From Craterostigma plantagineum (lineage: Eukaryota > Streptophyta > Magnoliopsida > Lamiales > Linderniaceae), in contig JAPQWV010000362.1 of the NCBI GenBank assembly GCA_027422505.1, forward strand, positions 186,001 through 250,000: a DNA stretch of 64,000 nt. The letters are read 5' to 3'. Both the position numbers and the translations under genes were made by a program. The stretch's first letter is position 1, and every line of letters begins with the position of its first letter. Positions 36,570 through 48,443 of this stretch are shown here, piece after piece. The notes beneath the pieces are model-generated. The model was not told the DNA's origin. It saw only the letters and a list, made by a program, of their open reading frames with translations, and made no database searches.

Positions 36570-37972
36570 ACCTCGCCGGAAATTATCAATAGCTCAAAAT
36601 TGAAATAATGGGGAAGTCTTCGATGACGATTATGAGATTTCAGATATATGTAACGGATAAGAATTAAAACGTGCAATACGAATACTTTCGAGAGAGAGAG
36701 AGAGAGAGAGAGGAGACCTTTTCTTACAAGAATCATCTGAATGAGCTGTGAAAGGGTGGCCAACCATACTTTGTAGCCGCCGTCAAAAGTTTACTTTTAC
36801 GTCGTCTTAAGGAGACGATAAAAGCAAAAACAATTTATTAATTAAGTGTTTTATTGCATAATAATCTCTGACAAATTTATAATTAAACAACGTCGGCTTT
36901 ATAATTAAGAGTAGGTGGTTGTCATTTTGTATAGTTGATTCGGTAATCATGCGATTAAAAATGGGAAATGTTTTGGCCTCATCTGTTTCGTTATATTGCC
37001 ATCACAACAAGGCAGATTTAATGTATAGTTTGAATATTTCTAACACGGACCGTATAACGACAATAAGCTAACCTCCTAAACCCGGCAACCATGGACAATC
37101 CCACACGTTACAATTTATATATTGTAAAGAAAAAATTCAATTATTGGAAAAATGCTATAGTTGGGCGTCATATAAAGATAAAAATGAGGATATCTGTCTA
37201 TAAGTTGATAATGAGCTGGAGCGTGCGAGCGGAGTTGATAACAACATAATATGGTTGGTAATGCCATGCGACTTGCGAATATTATATGTAATTAAAATTT
37301 AAAAAAAAAAAAAAAAGTTAGTGTGGGGGGACTGTGGAGTTGTTATCTTTTGCTTACAATTTGGCAATAATGTCTGAATATATTAATGTTACAGCCTTCT
37401 GTTTGTATGTATATGACTATTCGAATCTGGTTGTTGGGCTTATTAACAATCAATGTTCTCCTTGAATTAGAAACTAGAATTGTGCTACTCTTTTTTTTTT
37501 TTCTTTATTAATTGAAAGTGACATGCGTCAAAGGCAACATGGAAAGTACATTTAATTGGATTGAAAGCCACAGTTTTTTTTTTTTTTTTTTTTGAAATCA
37601 ACGTTCCCATGTTGTAACATCATTAAAGTACATTCTATAGATTTCGTTTTGTGAATAAAGGGATTAATGCTTACCAATTTCCCATTCACTACTTTTCTTG
37701 GTTAATCTATACTATTCATTAATTGTGAGGGTACTTAAAAACGGCCAAATTTGGTCTAATTTGGTGTATCAATTACACCAAAATTTCAAGCCAATTGGGT
37801 AGTTATTTAATATACTTCTATTTATAGAAAATAAAAAACAGAAAAAAATTGCGAGAATTCACAGGAAAAAACGGCCCCACATCGTGGTGCACATTACTAG
37901 TTATGATTATGTCCCCTTGTCTCCAAAATTGTTAAATATTTTCAGCCAAACATTGTATAGTGGTATATGTCT
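36570..37972. other. U-box gene promoter and repeat-rich spacer
   Basis: The first ~200 bp are the likely 5' leader and promoter of the U-box gene, with a (GA)n tract at 36690-36712. The rest is AT-rich with poly-A/poly-T runs (37301-37317, 37575-37594). No gene is recognised. Confidence 0.45.
36690..36712. repeat. (GA)n microsatellite in the probable U-box gene leader
   Basis: GA dinucleotides (CT on the transcribed strand) about 120 bp before the start codon. Such tracts are common in plant leaders and core promoters. Confidence 0.85.
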
Positions 37973-38490
37973 TGTTAAAATAGATAATCCTAAATAGCTC
38001 ACATGTGTCCCACATCGGATAACTGAAGAAAGTTTGATCGGTATATAAGTAGATGAGTCCACTCCACCAATCACCAATTGTTTTAGGACGGAAGCCCATC
38101 TCTTATGTGGCCAACTCTTCTCCTATGTGGGCCGACCCAATAAGGCCAACGAAAATTCACATGGTATAAGAACGGAAGGTCCTTGTGGTCCGTGGGGTTC
38201 GAAAAAAAGTGACGTTTCTCATCCGTCTCAAATTAAAATATACGACGGGTTCGAATGAAGTTGTGTTCCTTACAGAATTTAATAAATGCTTCACATGTGA
38301 GGGGAGTAATAAAATAAATAACCCTAAATAACTCACATGTGTCCCAAATCAAATAATTGAGGAGAGTTTGATCAATATATAAGTAGATGAGTCCACTCCA
38401 TCAATCACAGTTGTTTTAGAACGGAAGCTCATCTCTTATATTGCCAACTCTCCTCCTATGTGTGGCGACTCAGTGGACCGAAAATTCACG
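37973..38490 (+). mobile_element. Old TRIM-like miniature LTR element
   Basis: Two diverged ~185-bp direct repeats (37973-38161 and 38307-38490) share GTCCCA-AATC/ATCGG, TATATAAGTAGATGAGTCCA and CGAAAATTCAC. Immediately after the first repeat is TGGTATAAGAACGG, a degenerate tRNA-Met-type primer site. Just before the second is the purine tract GAGGGGAG. This is the layout of a terminal-repeat retrotransposon in miniature: no coding capacity and ~145 bp internal. No target duplication is recognisable, consistent with age. Confidence 0.65.
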
Positions 38491-38939
38491 TTTTTATTAG
38501 TTCAGGCGGTAATTGTAATAGTGAATGGAACACAACCTAACCACTCTCAATAACCAAACGTGAATAATTAAATTTAAACCTTCCAACATAGACATCATTC
38601 ATGTCCCATTTCATTTTTTTTCTACATCAGTAATAAATACCAACTTTGTAGAATATTTAATAATTCTACTAATTAATAAATGGGCTGCGCTTATAATGAC
38701 AAAGCCCAAATATTTGGATCATCATTTTTACATGGGCCTCTAAATGTCCACGGACTTCCCTTTTAACTCGGAACATTATCATCGACGTGGACCAACGTTT
38801 TACAGTTAGAAATAACCAACTCGGTCTCGGGATTGGGCCTGGGGACCGTGACCGAACTAATCTCGTTACAGTTGGAAAAAAAATTTACCTTTTAACGGTC
38901 TACGAAAACCATGGTCTATGAAGATTACAATATTATGGG

Positions 38940-39345
38940 CTTTTAAAGTTCAGGACCCAAGTTAAATTTCGTTTAGAGTCAGGATCTTGTCAGAAAATTT
39001 TTAGGGTTAAGGATCCGATACACTTAAGTGTTTTTCAGTACCACTTCATGGACCTGCAGTAACACTTCTTGGACCTGTAGTACCACTTCATGGTTCTGCA
39101 GTACCATTTCATCGTTCTGTAGTACCACTTAATTATTTTGCATTACCATTTTATCGTTTTGCAGCACCACTTCTGTGTTTTGAAATAACACAAAACCATC
39201 GCCCGATACCAGTTCATATATTGTATAACACCAGGTCCTTATCTCTAAATTTCATCCAACTCGTATCCTCAACCCTAAAAAATTTCCCACATATGGTCCT
39301 GAAATCTAACTTAAAACATCTTTTGGGGCCTGACACGTAATTGCA
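38940..39345. mobile_element. Inverted-repeat element with an internal AGTACCACTTC minisatellite
   Basis: The left arm (~38950-39010, TCAGGA...AAATTTTTAGGGTT) is an imperfect reverse complement of the right arm (~39270-39330). Between them lie about six degenerate ~27-bp units containing GTACCACTTC. A second member of the same family lies at 49715-50110. It looks like a MITE; superfamily not determined. Confidence 0.5.
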
Positions 39346-39646
39346 CCTACAGTGGGGGCTTTTCGAGTCGTTGCTCACCTTTGTCTTGTCATATCTTAAA
39401 AAAAATGGTCTTGTACTAGATCAACATGAATGGTCTGACTATAAACAAACACTAAGCAATGTAACAACATAATAATTAAAGTAATTGGTGAAAATAAAAT
39501 TACTTGCATTAAAACGTCATGCATGAATTGAATAGATAGCGCTATATATTATAGGTCATGGATTTTTGACCAAAAGGGTGTTCAACAAAATCTCAAAATG
39601 CAAAAATATACTGAAAATAAAGACGCATTAAAAATCTGATTCATGC

Positions 39647-41032
39647 TCAAGGCAACTGAACGTAATCCAACTGTGCAACTTGTTGGGTGAGCTGTTCAGT
39701 CTCATGTTGCTGCTGCTCGAATGGCTTCTCCTGTTCATCATCTCCGAGCCATGTCCACACAACATCTTTCAGACACGGCCTTATTTCTTCCTCGACCAAT
39801 TCTCGATACTCCAAAGTGTCTCCGTTCGATTTCTTCATCTCAACGTAATGGATTGTCGGCGCGATCTCGAAAATCTCGGCGTCGACGGACAGCGTACCTT
39901 TCCTTCCTTCTTTCGATCCCTGCAGCTTCAGAAATCCTCCGTCTTTCTTCGTCACCTTCAGCTTCAATCGTTTGGCCAATTCCTCTAATTTCGAGACGAT
40001 GCTCTTCGCTGGTTGACTCGTAGTAAACTTCAGCTCTCTCTTTCGACCGGAATCTTCAAACAGAGTAGACAAGTCGAAGCCAGCTGAGAGCGAGATTATA
40101 TCGAAGGCGTTCAAGTTAACTAAATTCTTGTCCTTCGTGGGATTAGCATCAGCATCAACCGCTTCGTTCGTATGAGTAGCTGCAGTCTTGGAACGAGCAT
40201 CGAATTGTGTGGCTTTGGGCTGTAAACCTTTACGAAACCAAGAGTTCTCCATGATTTTCGACACAGAGATCCTTGTTTTTGGATTTGGGTCCAAAATCCT
40301 GCATACCAACTTACGGGCGTCGAGGGTGATCCAACTGGGGCACTTGAACTCAGCCTTACCGATTTTTCGGTACATCTCCATGAGATTCGAATCGCTGAAC
40401 GGCAAAAACCCAGATAACAGAACAAACAAGATCACCCCACAAGACCATATATCAGCTTTAGGCCCATCATACCCTCTCCTGTTGATGACTTCTGGCGCAA
40501 CATAAGCAGGCGTCCCACAAGTCGTGTGGAGTAGCCCGTCTTGCTGCTTGGATTCAGCCAAAGCACTCAGCCCAAAATCAGAAATCTTCAAATTCCCGTT
40601 CTCATCCAAGAGTAAGTTCTCGGGCTTTAGATCACGGTGATAGACGCCTCTGCTGTGGCAGAAATCCACCGCGCTTATCAGCTGTTGGAAGAATTTCCGC
40701 GCAGAATCTTCTTTCAGTTTCCCTTTGGCGATTCTGTTGAAGAGCTCTCCTCCTTTTACGTATTCCATCACGAAGTATATCTTCGTCTTAGTGGCCATAA
40801 CCTCGTGGAGATGCACAATGTTGGGGTGCCTTACGAGTCTCATAACCGAGATTTCTCTCTTGATCTGCTCCATCATCCCCACTTTTATGATCTTGTCTTT
40901 GTCGATTACCTTTATGGCAACGCTTGCACCGTCCTCGATTCTTCTAGCATGGTACACCTTTGCAAAAGTACCTTGTCCAAGCAATTTTCCCAGCTCGTAT
41001 CTTTGCATCAGTGCGCTTCCTTGGGTTTCCAT
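39647..41032 (-). CDS. CBL-interacting protein kinase (CIPK/SnRK3), intronless type
   Basis: A single exon of 461 residues. SnRK3 kinase domain: glycine loop [12 protein letters not shown], Lys41, HRD at 132-134 (YHRDLKPEN), DFG at 152-154, APE at 179-181. The activation loop contains [11 protein letters not shown]. The regulatory half has the NAF motif (NAF at 308-310 in [12 protein letters not shown]), which binds CBL calcium sensors, then a PP2C-interaction segment. An odd Gln-rich tail follows ([16 protein letters not shown]). The family decodes Ca2+ signals into ion-transport and stress responses. Intronless CIPKs form one clade (CIPK14/15/22 and relatives). A 5' leader intron upstream is possible. 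Confidence 0.95.
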   Translation of the reverse strand: METQGSALMQRYELGKLLGQGTFAKVYHARRIEDGASVAIKVIDKDKIIKVGMMEQIKREISVMRLVRHPNIVHLHEVMATKTKIYFVMEYVKGGELFNRIAKGKLKEDSARKFFQQLISAVDFCHSRGVYHRDLKPENLLLDENGNLKISDFGLSALAESKQQDGLLHTTCGTPAYVAPEVINRRGYDGPKADIWSCGVILFVLLSGFLPFSDSNLMEMYRKIGKAEFKCPSWITLDARKLVCRILDPNPKTRISVSKIMENSWFRKGLQPKATQFDARSKTAATHTNEAVDADANPTKDKNLVNLNAFDIISLSAGFDLSTLFEDSGRKRELKFTTSQPAKSIVSKLEELAKRLKLKVTKKDGGFLKLQGSKEGRKGTLSVDAEIFEIAPTIHYVEMKKSNGDTLEYRELVEEEIRPCLKDVVWTWLGDDEQEKPFEQQQHETEQLTQQVAQLDYVQLP

Positions 41033-41117
41033 TTCTCCTCTTAACGAGCTTCTTAACTTTTAGAGTTGCTAACTAACCTTGATAACTTACGAATAAACTT
41101 TCGAGGATGTGATATTT

Positions 41118-41408
41118 TCAACCGTCTTCACAGTGATCGATGACTTGTCCAATCTCGTCTAAGATAAAGTGGGAAAGCTCGTAAAGAGCTCTCGCTTCAT
41201 CAAACTCGGATAAGGACTTGTTAGCTCTTACGCACATTTTTCTGCATTCCCCAAATTTTTGTCGCGAGCTTGATAACACTTTAATAGAGTTACGGAATTT
41301 AGCGATATCACTCCTTACGTACAAGGCACTAATCTCCGGTTCGAAGCAATCACCTACATGGAAAAGACATAAGTTGGATTTTCTGATTGAAAACTTGAAA
41401 AGGATCAT
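41118..41408 (-). CDS. 96-codon small ORF just upstream of the CIPK start
   Basis: ATG at 41406-41408 to a stop at 41118-41120, only 85 nt before the CIPK start codon on the same strand. The second half has natural protein composition (SIKVLSSSRQKFGECRKMC, then FDEARALYELSHFILDEIGQ) and predicts helical. An acceptor-like TTCCATGTAG occurs inside the frame at ~41354, so the region may instead be a CIPK leader exon in which this acts as an upstream ORF. No family is recognised. Confidence 0.35.
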   Translation of the reverse strand: MILFKFSIRKSNLCLFHVGDCFEPEISALYVRSDIAKFRNSIKVLSSSRQKFGECRKMCVRANKSLSEFDEARALYELSHFILDEIGQVIDHCEDG

Positions 41409-42126
41409 CACAGGCTATCAAGTTTGGGGAAACGCCAAGAAATTTGATAAATGATGCAAGAGTATCGATGGAAGAAATATTCAAAATACAAGATGGAGAT
41501 TTGGTACGAACTCGATAGACGCGCCAAGTGATTCGATATACAAAGCAAAAACCAACAACAATAAGTATCTTCCCTGGAATTAAGCAAAAACTCCCCCAAG
41601 GCCAATATACCGACCGAGGTTCACAACACTACAAATCGAAGCATATTATCTTAACAGTAATCAACTTTCAAACATCAGAAGACAGCAGATTAGATCCAGT
41701 TCAAATAGAACGAGTTGAAGGGGGAAACGAACATAATTAAGCAGAAATCACAAGACAGATGAGCCACCTAAACAAATATACAATCAGCATACATAAGCAC
41801 GCCCATAGGGCGAAAAAAGAAACAGAAAGAGGGAGACATACTGCCGTGAACTTCGCACCTTCTTCAGGAGAATATCACGGCGGCGACGGAGTGATGCGAG
41901 GAGTTCTTAAGATCTTAGGAAGCCGTCAAACAAAGGGAGTCATCAGTTCATACGTATATATATACACGAGATATAACTCCGCGGTGACAGCTAATAAATA
42001 TTTATGTAAAAAATGAAGAAAAAAAACAATTTATTATCCCATTATGACGCCGCTAAACGGAATACTAAAAATAGTCATTAAGACGTTGAGATTTATGCAA
42101 CCAAACATTTATGATAATAGTAGCTC
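41409..42126. other. CIPK upstream region
   Basis: Likely 5' leader and promoter of the CIPK gene. A candidate leader exon ends at a CGGCA|GTATGT donor near 41848. No coding signal is supported. Confidence 0.4.
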
Positions 42127-42566
42127 ATATATAGGGGTCTTTACACATAAGTACCTATTTGGATAGAAATTTGTAATTTAGTACCCTGTCAAGAATTTTT
42201 TATATGTAGGTACCTAACAGAATAAATTTTTTGCACATAGGTACCCGATCCGCGAAAGTACACCATACAACACATTTGGGTACCCTATATCAACACATTT
42301 GGGTACCCTATATAACAGAAAATGGTACGACGTATGTTATATTTAGGTACGCCCTATGTAATACACAGGTATGTCGTAGGTACGACGTATGCTATATTCA
42401 GGTACCCTATATCAACGTCATATGGTACGTCATATACAGACAGGAAGGTACGACATGACTAAAGAAACTGGTAAAAATTAAAACGGGTACCTATCTGTAA
42501 AATTTTCTGACATGGGTACATATGTGTAAAAATTTTATCCAATTAGGTATTTTTCCATATATTCAC
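42127..42566. mobile_element. Inverted-repeat element with an internal GGTACC minisatellite
   Basis: The left ~80 bp (TTTACACATAAGTACCTATTTGGATA and onward) is an imperfect reverse complement of the right ~80 bp (42485-42565). Inside are short tandem units around GGGTACCCTATATCAACAC (42270-42310) and GGTACGACGTATG (42320-42400). The architecture is the same as the 38.9-kb element. No open frame. Confidence 0.5.
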
Positions 42567-43200
42567 CCAATATATAATGTTTTATGTATTAGCTGGGATT
42601 ATTATTTATCTACAATACATATATATTTGTCCATTGTAGCTTTTTAGGGAAAACAATATGGCATTATACGCATGCATGCTTTTATAGAACTTGGAAGTTG
42701 GAATCATTAGTAGAAAACAAGAATTAAATGTTACACTATGATTAATCATTATTCTTAGGTGCATATAGGGGAGTTATCATCACCAGCAATACAATAAATT
42801 ATCTTCAATTTAAATATCATACGAGTGTTTGTGCTGTTCCTGGCAATGTTATTTTCAGTTCAATTTTAAAATAAAGATTTAATTGGGGCGATTATTATAT
42901 TTCTAATGCTTCTAAAAAAACTCATAATACTACTATGATAATATAACAATAATTAAAATTAACTATCTTCTTTTACTAATCAAAACTACATACTGGGGTT
43001 GGCAATGGCGTTATGTCACACCATGTATATTAATTTTAAAAAATTATTAACTAAAAATAGAAGAGCAAATTTAAGAATTCAAAAATACCATGTAGTCGGT
43101 GCTTTTTTTAACTATTTAATGTCATATTTAATTTAATTTAACTTGACCGATCAATCCAACCGCAATTTATTCTAAAACTCTTACGCTTCACAGAAGAGTA
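42567..43200. other. AT-rich spacer
   Basis: No gene, terminal repeat or RNA was recognised. Confidence 0.4.
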
Positions 43201-43202
43201 TA

Positions 43203-43558
43203 CTCCCTCCGATTTTATTTACATGTCGTTTTAACTTTCTAATTTTGTTTCTAATTAGATGTCGTTTTACAGATTTAAATACAGATATTTATCATATTTC
43301 CAATTTTATCCTTCTTTATGATTTTCAATATTACAACTTCCAATAAGTATATTAACAAATACAAATGACTTCTCATATTCTTATTAGAAAACAAATAGAA
43401 ACGTGAGATGTGAATATAAATGATCAAACAATTATTAAATGGAATATATGAAATAGGCTTAAGCAATTAATTAGGGGTATATTAAATATTTTATTATATT
43501 TCTTTAATATAAGTGAAAAAACATTAAACCACACATATAAATAAAATCCGAGAGGGAG
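43203..43558. mobile_element. Stowaway-type MITE
   Basis: Begins CTCCCTCCGATTTTATTTA and ends with the near-complementary TAAATAAAATCCGAGAGGGAG, flanked by TA on both sides. This is the signature of Tc1/mariner-derived Stowaway MITEs. 356 bp, AT-rich, non-coding. Confidence 0.75.
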
Positions 43559-43560
43559 TA

Positions 43561-44420
43561 GATATTAAATACGGCATTTGTGATTCATACGATGTTTCAC
43601 CATTGGCTGCTATAAGTTGAGTGGATACATTGAATTACAACAGCAATAATGGCATTTTTTAATTTATATTTAATTTATTAATTTTTTTACACTCCGCACC
43701 AAAGAGTAAACGATTCCATTTCACAGAATATACTTCCTCTTCACACCTAATTTCACAACTAACATTGCAGACAAAAAAGTGGGCCCCACATCGCGTGCAG
43801 AAACACCAAATCAGAGTTCAACAGGTGTTGCAAAGGTTGGCTTCATGTCCCATCTTATTCGTGGAGGAGTGTATTTATTGATTGATACCTTAATAAAAAT
43901 AAATAAATTAATGCAAGTATTTTATGGACTCAATTTTTCACCATACAATCCTAATCTGGGTATGAGTGGATCGCCTTGTCTTTGAAAGCTATGACCACAA
44001 TGCCCATCGTTTTCTTTGAATATATATGTCAAGCAGCATGATAAAATATGTTTCATAATTGTCGTCTTATGTGATATCGCATCGCAATTAATTAGGACAT
44101 GACATTGTTATCTTAACGACGGCAGGTATTTTTAATTGGTTGATAATGCAGGAATTCACCAAGATATTTCCGAATAACTCCAAAAATGCTGCAATAAAAA
44201 ACTATATATTTGATGTACGTACGACGTCGGCCTTCACAGGGCCTTCAAGAGACTAGAGAAATGCAATTGGGTCAAACAAAACGTTAACAATTTGATTGTA
44301 TCAGATATCCGAAAGCCCAGAAAGCATATTACAACAAAGCTTAATAACTGCAAACAATAATAGTATGGTTTTTTCTTACAGCCAAGATGAGTATGGATTT
44401 GATGATCGCTTACTTTCCCC
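43561..44420. other. Spacer downstream of the saposin gene
   Basis: AT-rich sequence containing the 3' UTR of the minus-strand saposin gene. Short frames are not protein-like. Confidence 0.4.
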
Positions 44421-45536
44421 TTAAGACGCTAAGACCATGGGCATTTCTTGCTCGGAGACATTCTTTTCGGCTTCGCAAGCATGTAAAATGGTGCAGATAT
44501 CATTAGATTCCAAGAACTGCTCACCCTTGACGAGGATTATAGGAGTATACTCGAAAACCAATCGTTTACACTGCAAAAAGCCCAACATAACAAATATGTG
44601 AACCAAATGCTTTACGGCGAACTATGTTTATGGTCTATTATGTTGTCATCTAACGCTACAAGCTTCAAGAACCGTTTTTTTTTTTTTTTTTACCTTTTGG
44701 ACGCTTTTGCCGATAGACTTACAAGCCTTGAGAAGCACTTGGAGTATCTCCAACTGAGAGAAAAAGAGATATGAGATGATAATACTTTAGGTGAGACATA
44801 GAACTCGACCATCCATATATATACCTCAGTGTCGGGATCTTTCAGTTTGAGTAACGCCTCAGCGACTACGTTGTGGCACATCTCACACTTGTTCTCCGAG
44901 GAAGGTTGATGCAAAGAAATGGAAATATCTGATCTGCATAAGTCAACCTTTCTGCAGAAATCTCCAGCGTTCACCGAAGAAACCTCCAAGAAAAACAGAG
45001 GGGCGTAATAATCCACCAGAACTGTGCACTGCAAATAAGAAAACAGTTTCGAGGGGTGATGATAGAAATGTAAATATGCAAGCTTTTACCAATTTTTCCA
45101 GACATTCACAACAGAGCAGATCATTAATTGTTGTTACCTGCTGCTTGAGTGAAGGCATTCTTGCACATGACTGATGGAGAATGCCTATGATCTCTGTTTG
45201 AGTCTTGTTCTCTGAGAGGTAAGTGAGAGCCTCGCCAGCATATTGCTCACAGAGATCACATAGTTTTTCGTTTTTTACAACTTTGTCGCCTTGTTGAGGT
45301 ACATCTCCATGCCATGTCTGAAGGACTGCAACGCAAAGTCGATAGTATTCAGACATCAGACTCAGATGAATTCTACTGTTTAAGTGGAGAAACCACATAT
45401 GCATGGAGGGATAACTTGCAAGTGATAATATCGTATGTGGTGTCAGAAAGAAAGATGGTTTACCCGTAAGGTCTCGAGCATCACAGCACCGTAAACAGAT
45501 GATCGTGAAAAGAACGAAAAGCACCCTAGCGTCCAT
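44421..45536 (-). CDS. Secreted protein with two saposin-B domains
   Basis: Five coding exons (45464-45536, 45138-45325, 44825-45028, 44694-44753, 44421-44570) join to 224 residues. Signal peptide (MDARVLFVLFTIICLRCCDA), then two saposin-B modules, each with the six-cysteine pattern: first KLCDLCEQYAGEALTYL ... SCARMP ... CTVLVDYYAPLFF ... DFCRKVDLC; second NKCEMCHNVVAEALLKL ... KACKSIG ... CKRLVFEYTPIIL ... DICTILHAC. Saposin modules bind lipids and membranes, usually in the vacuole or apoplast. Arabidopsis At5g01800 is the likely counterpart. An acceptor one base before the ATG (45538) and a donor at 46127 indicate a 590-nt leader intron with an untranslated exon from 46128 upward. Confidence 0.9.
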
Positions 45537-46658
45537 TCTGCATATTACAATAGGGACACAGCTGAATTGAGGACTTTATTACAAGAACAACACAACCTTG
45601 TTTAAAGTGTTAAATGATTCAAACTAGGGAGAATTGAGAAAATCAGCACACCATCGAGTTGGATATATCAAGCAACAAAGATCTCAAGCAAATGTTAACC
45701 TCCACGTCTTACGTTTAATAGGCATAGGGTAAAAGAATTTTAAGAAACACGAAACATAGAATCAGCCAAGATTTTTGTCTTCAGGCGAAAAAATATGCCT
45801 TCTCAGAGAAACACTTGAGAGAATATGATCAAGCATGCACAGTCAATACAGCAACAGTTTTCTATTATTGTTTAATCTTTTATACAATCGAAGAAGGACT
45901 AAGAAGAACAATAAATTACTCCCCAAAGAAGAAAAAGTAACTACATATTGCCCATAAATTGATGGACAGAAATAGCCGCTGCGGATCAAATACGTAGTTC
46001 CGAATTCAGCTAAGAACCAGCTTATAATATCGAAACTAACAATTCAATCACAGACCCAAATAAGAAAGCCAACGAAATTGAAAGGGGAAAAATCATGTAA
46101 GAATAACGAGAGGTATATTTCCATCACCTTCTTCGCGGGATCGGAGAAGGGTGCCAATTGCGGGTCAGGAAAGAAGCGATCTTGTCAATTCCTTTCAAGC
46201 AAATTAGCAAACACGTCTAAATAAAGCAATCATAATTGTCAATAATATTAAATAAAGAAAAAAACAAAAGTAACGTGGACCCAATTTATTTAATAATAGC
46301 TTTGTTAGAATGTATCGGATTGCAGCTATGATATTTTTTAATTAATGGATAGCATCATATCATAGCACTCGTAATTTGTTGCCTACCGTGAAATAATCAA
46401 CCATATTGAAGAATATCCAAAACGTATTATGCGTAGTTAAGTTGCTATCCTCTAAAATAATAATAATAATATAACCTCATTTCGATAAATAATATAATAT
46501 TGCATGCACTAAAGACAACACACATATTACACAGATCAAAACACACACCAATCACCATTAGCAACCAACCTAACAAGAACCATTAAAACTAACTAAGACA
46601 AACTCAGCATCTAATTTAAGAATTAAGATGAAAGGATTACTACATTGATAGAATCTAA
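45537..46658. other. Leader intron, untranslated exon and promoter of the saposin gene
   Basis: 45538-46127 fits a GT-AG intron (AAG|GTGATG donor, TATGCAG acceptor). 46128 to ~46200 would be the 5' untranslated exon. The remainder is AT-rich promoter DNA shared with the 3' flank of the WEB gene. Confidence 0.5.
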
Positions 46659-48443
46659 TCAAACGGCGCTGCGACAAATCAGACCACTGCTCTGTTTCTT
46701 GTTCGTCTTCTTCTTCTTGCTCTGCTTCGAAACCAGGCGAGAAATTCGAGCGAGGCCAAACTTCTTCCTCTTCGCAGGAAGTTGCTGCTTCTCCTCCTCC
46801 TTATTCTCTTTCCCGGGTTTCTTCTCGTTACCATTGCTACTGTAGAGTTTACTACCGCCGAGCATCTGCCCGAGAGAAACCTTCCTCTTCTCCTTCGCCG
46901 CCCCATTTTCATACTCTTCGGTCAGCAGCAGTTTTCGACTCAATATCTGCCCTATCGAAAGGGTCGGTTTCAGACACGGGGTTTGCCTTTTCACCTCATC
47001 GTCGGCGAGCGCTAAGGTTTCTCTCTTGAACTTGGCGTCGTTGCGGACCCCACGCCTTTTACGCCCATGCTCTGATCTCCATCTCCTCAGAGCTTCTTCG
47101 ACCGCTAGCTTCCCTTTGTTCGCCTCTTCGACTCTTTCCAAGGCTTCTTCCAACGCCTTCTTACTGATTTTGACCTCATGGGTAGCTTCTTCGACCCTTT
47201 TCAGTATCTCTTTCCTGGAAATATTCGCTTCCTCGACTTGAAGCGCAGCGTCTTCGACCCTCGCTTTGTTGGCCTCTTCGGTTCCTCGAGCTTCGGAGAC
47301 TAAGGATGAGTATTCTTCGAAAGTAAGAGTTATGTCTTCATCTGCGTTTTGGCCCTTAGACAGTGCTTTAATCTCAGCAAGAGCCACAGCTTCAGAAGCT
47401 TTAGCTGCTTCCTTCATCTTCTTCGCGGCGACCAATCTTACCTCAGCAGTTCTGATACGAACCCTTGTATGTTCGATCTCAGACATGGCCCTTACAACCC
47501 GGGATTTCGCAGCTTCGCCTACTTCCTTGAACTTCTTCGTCTCAGAGCTCAGTTTCTGAAGCTCTTTAGCGATGTCTGGCGGGTCGGGGCGGGATTCGTT
47601 TCCTTTCACCTGTCCAAGAATCTGCCTTGTCTGGCTTACTTCCTCTTCCAAGCTCGAAATCTTCGATGTGTTCGCCAGCAACCTTTCGCGGGTCTTTTCT
47701 AGGGATAGCCTTTCTTTCTCGATCTTTCTGTTGTAAGAATCGACCGTGGCCCTAATTTCTGCAAGATCGTTCAGAAAAGTCGTTCTCGTCAGGTTCAGCT
47801 TGGCTTGTTTAAGCTCGAGCAGGATAAAACCTGGGGAAGAAGATGGGCAAGACTCAAAACCCTCTTTCTCCTTTTGATCCAAGGTTTCGCTGATCTCAGA
47901 CGTTTCTTTCTGAAGCTTCAGTTTGAGTTCTTCGACGATGTTTTTAGTCCTTTCGAGCTCCTTTAAGACGTCCAATGTTTCCCTTTCCTTTGCAATGAGG
48001 TCTTTCTCTAGCTTCGCAGCTTCTTCCTCCATGGCGGAGATTTCTGCTTCGTTCTGTTAATACCATCAAAGGAAGCAATAAATGCCAGACTTCTAATTCA
48101 AACATAAAAGTTAGTCTTTTTCTCACACATTAAAGCATACAGCTCAAGACAGTGTAGATAACACAGTTAATCCCCAAACTCAAGACATCATCAGCCCACA
48201 AAAGCTACAACCCAGAAATAACAATGCTCGGATTTAAAGAAAGGGAGCAAATGGAAGATAAATTACACTTCGATTGAGGGCAAACACAGATTCGTTTTCA
48301 GAAGTCTTCTGAGCAGAGGGCTTCCAAAATCCCATCCCGCCGAAGCGGCTAGCCGCTTCCTTAACGGACTCGAAGGGTGCCGACGTGTCAATCTCGGCCC
48401 TAGCGTGGCCGGAATCGGCGGCGCTGTTCCCTTCCGTGGCCAT
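46659..48443 (-). CDS. WEB-family coiled-coil protein
   Basis: Two exons (48267-48443, 46659-48053) give 523 residues. The N-terminus (PFESVKEAASRFGGMGFWKP) is the conserved WEB-family opening. The middle ~350 residues are almost continuous coiled coil rich in Glu/Lys/Ala (RVEEANKGKLAVEEALRRWR and similar). The C-terminus is basic with two short repeats, SIGQILSRKLLL and SLGQMLGGSKLY. WEB1/PMI2 relatives organise actin-dependent chloroplast movement in blue light. This member resembles At2g38370, whose role is less clear. ATG 48443 is the first in frame. Confidence 0.9.

Noticed and set aside
43779..43985. 68-codon plus-strand frame beside the Stowaway MITE
   Set aside because: No conservation signal or splice context; AT-rich chance frame.
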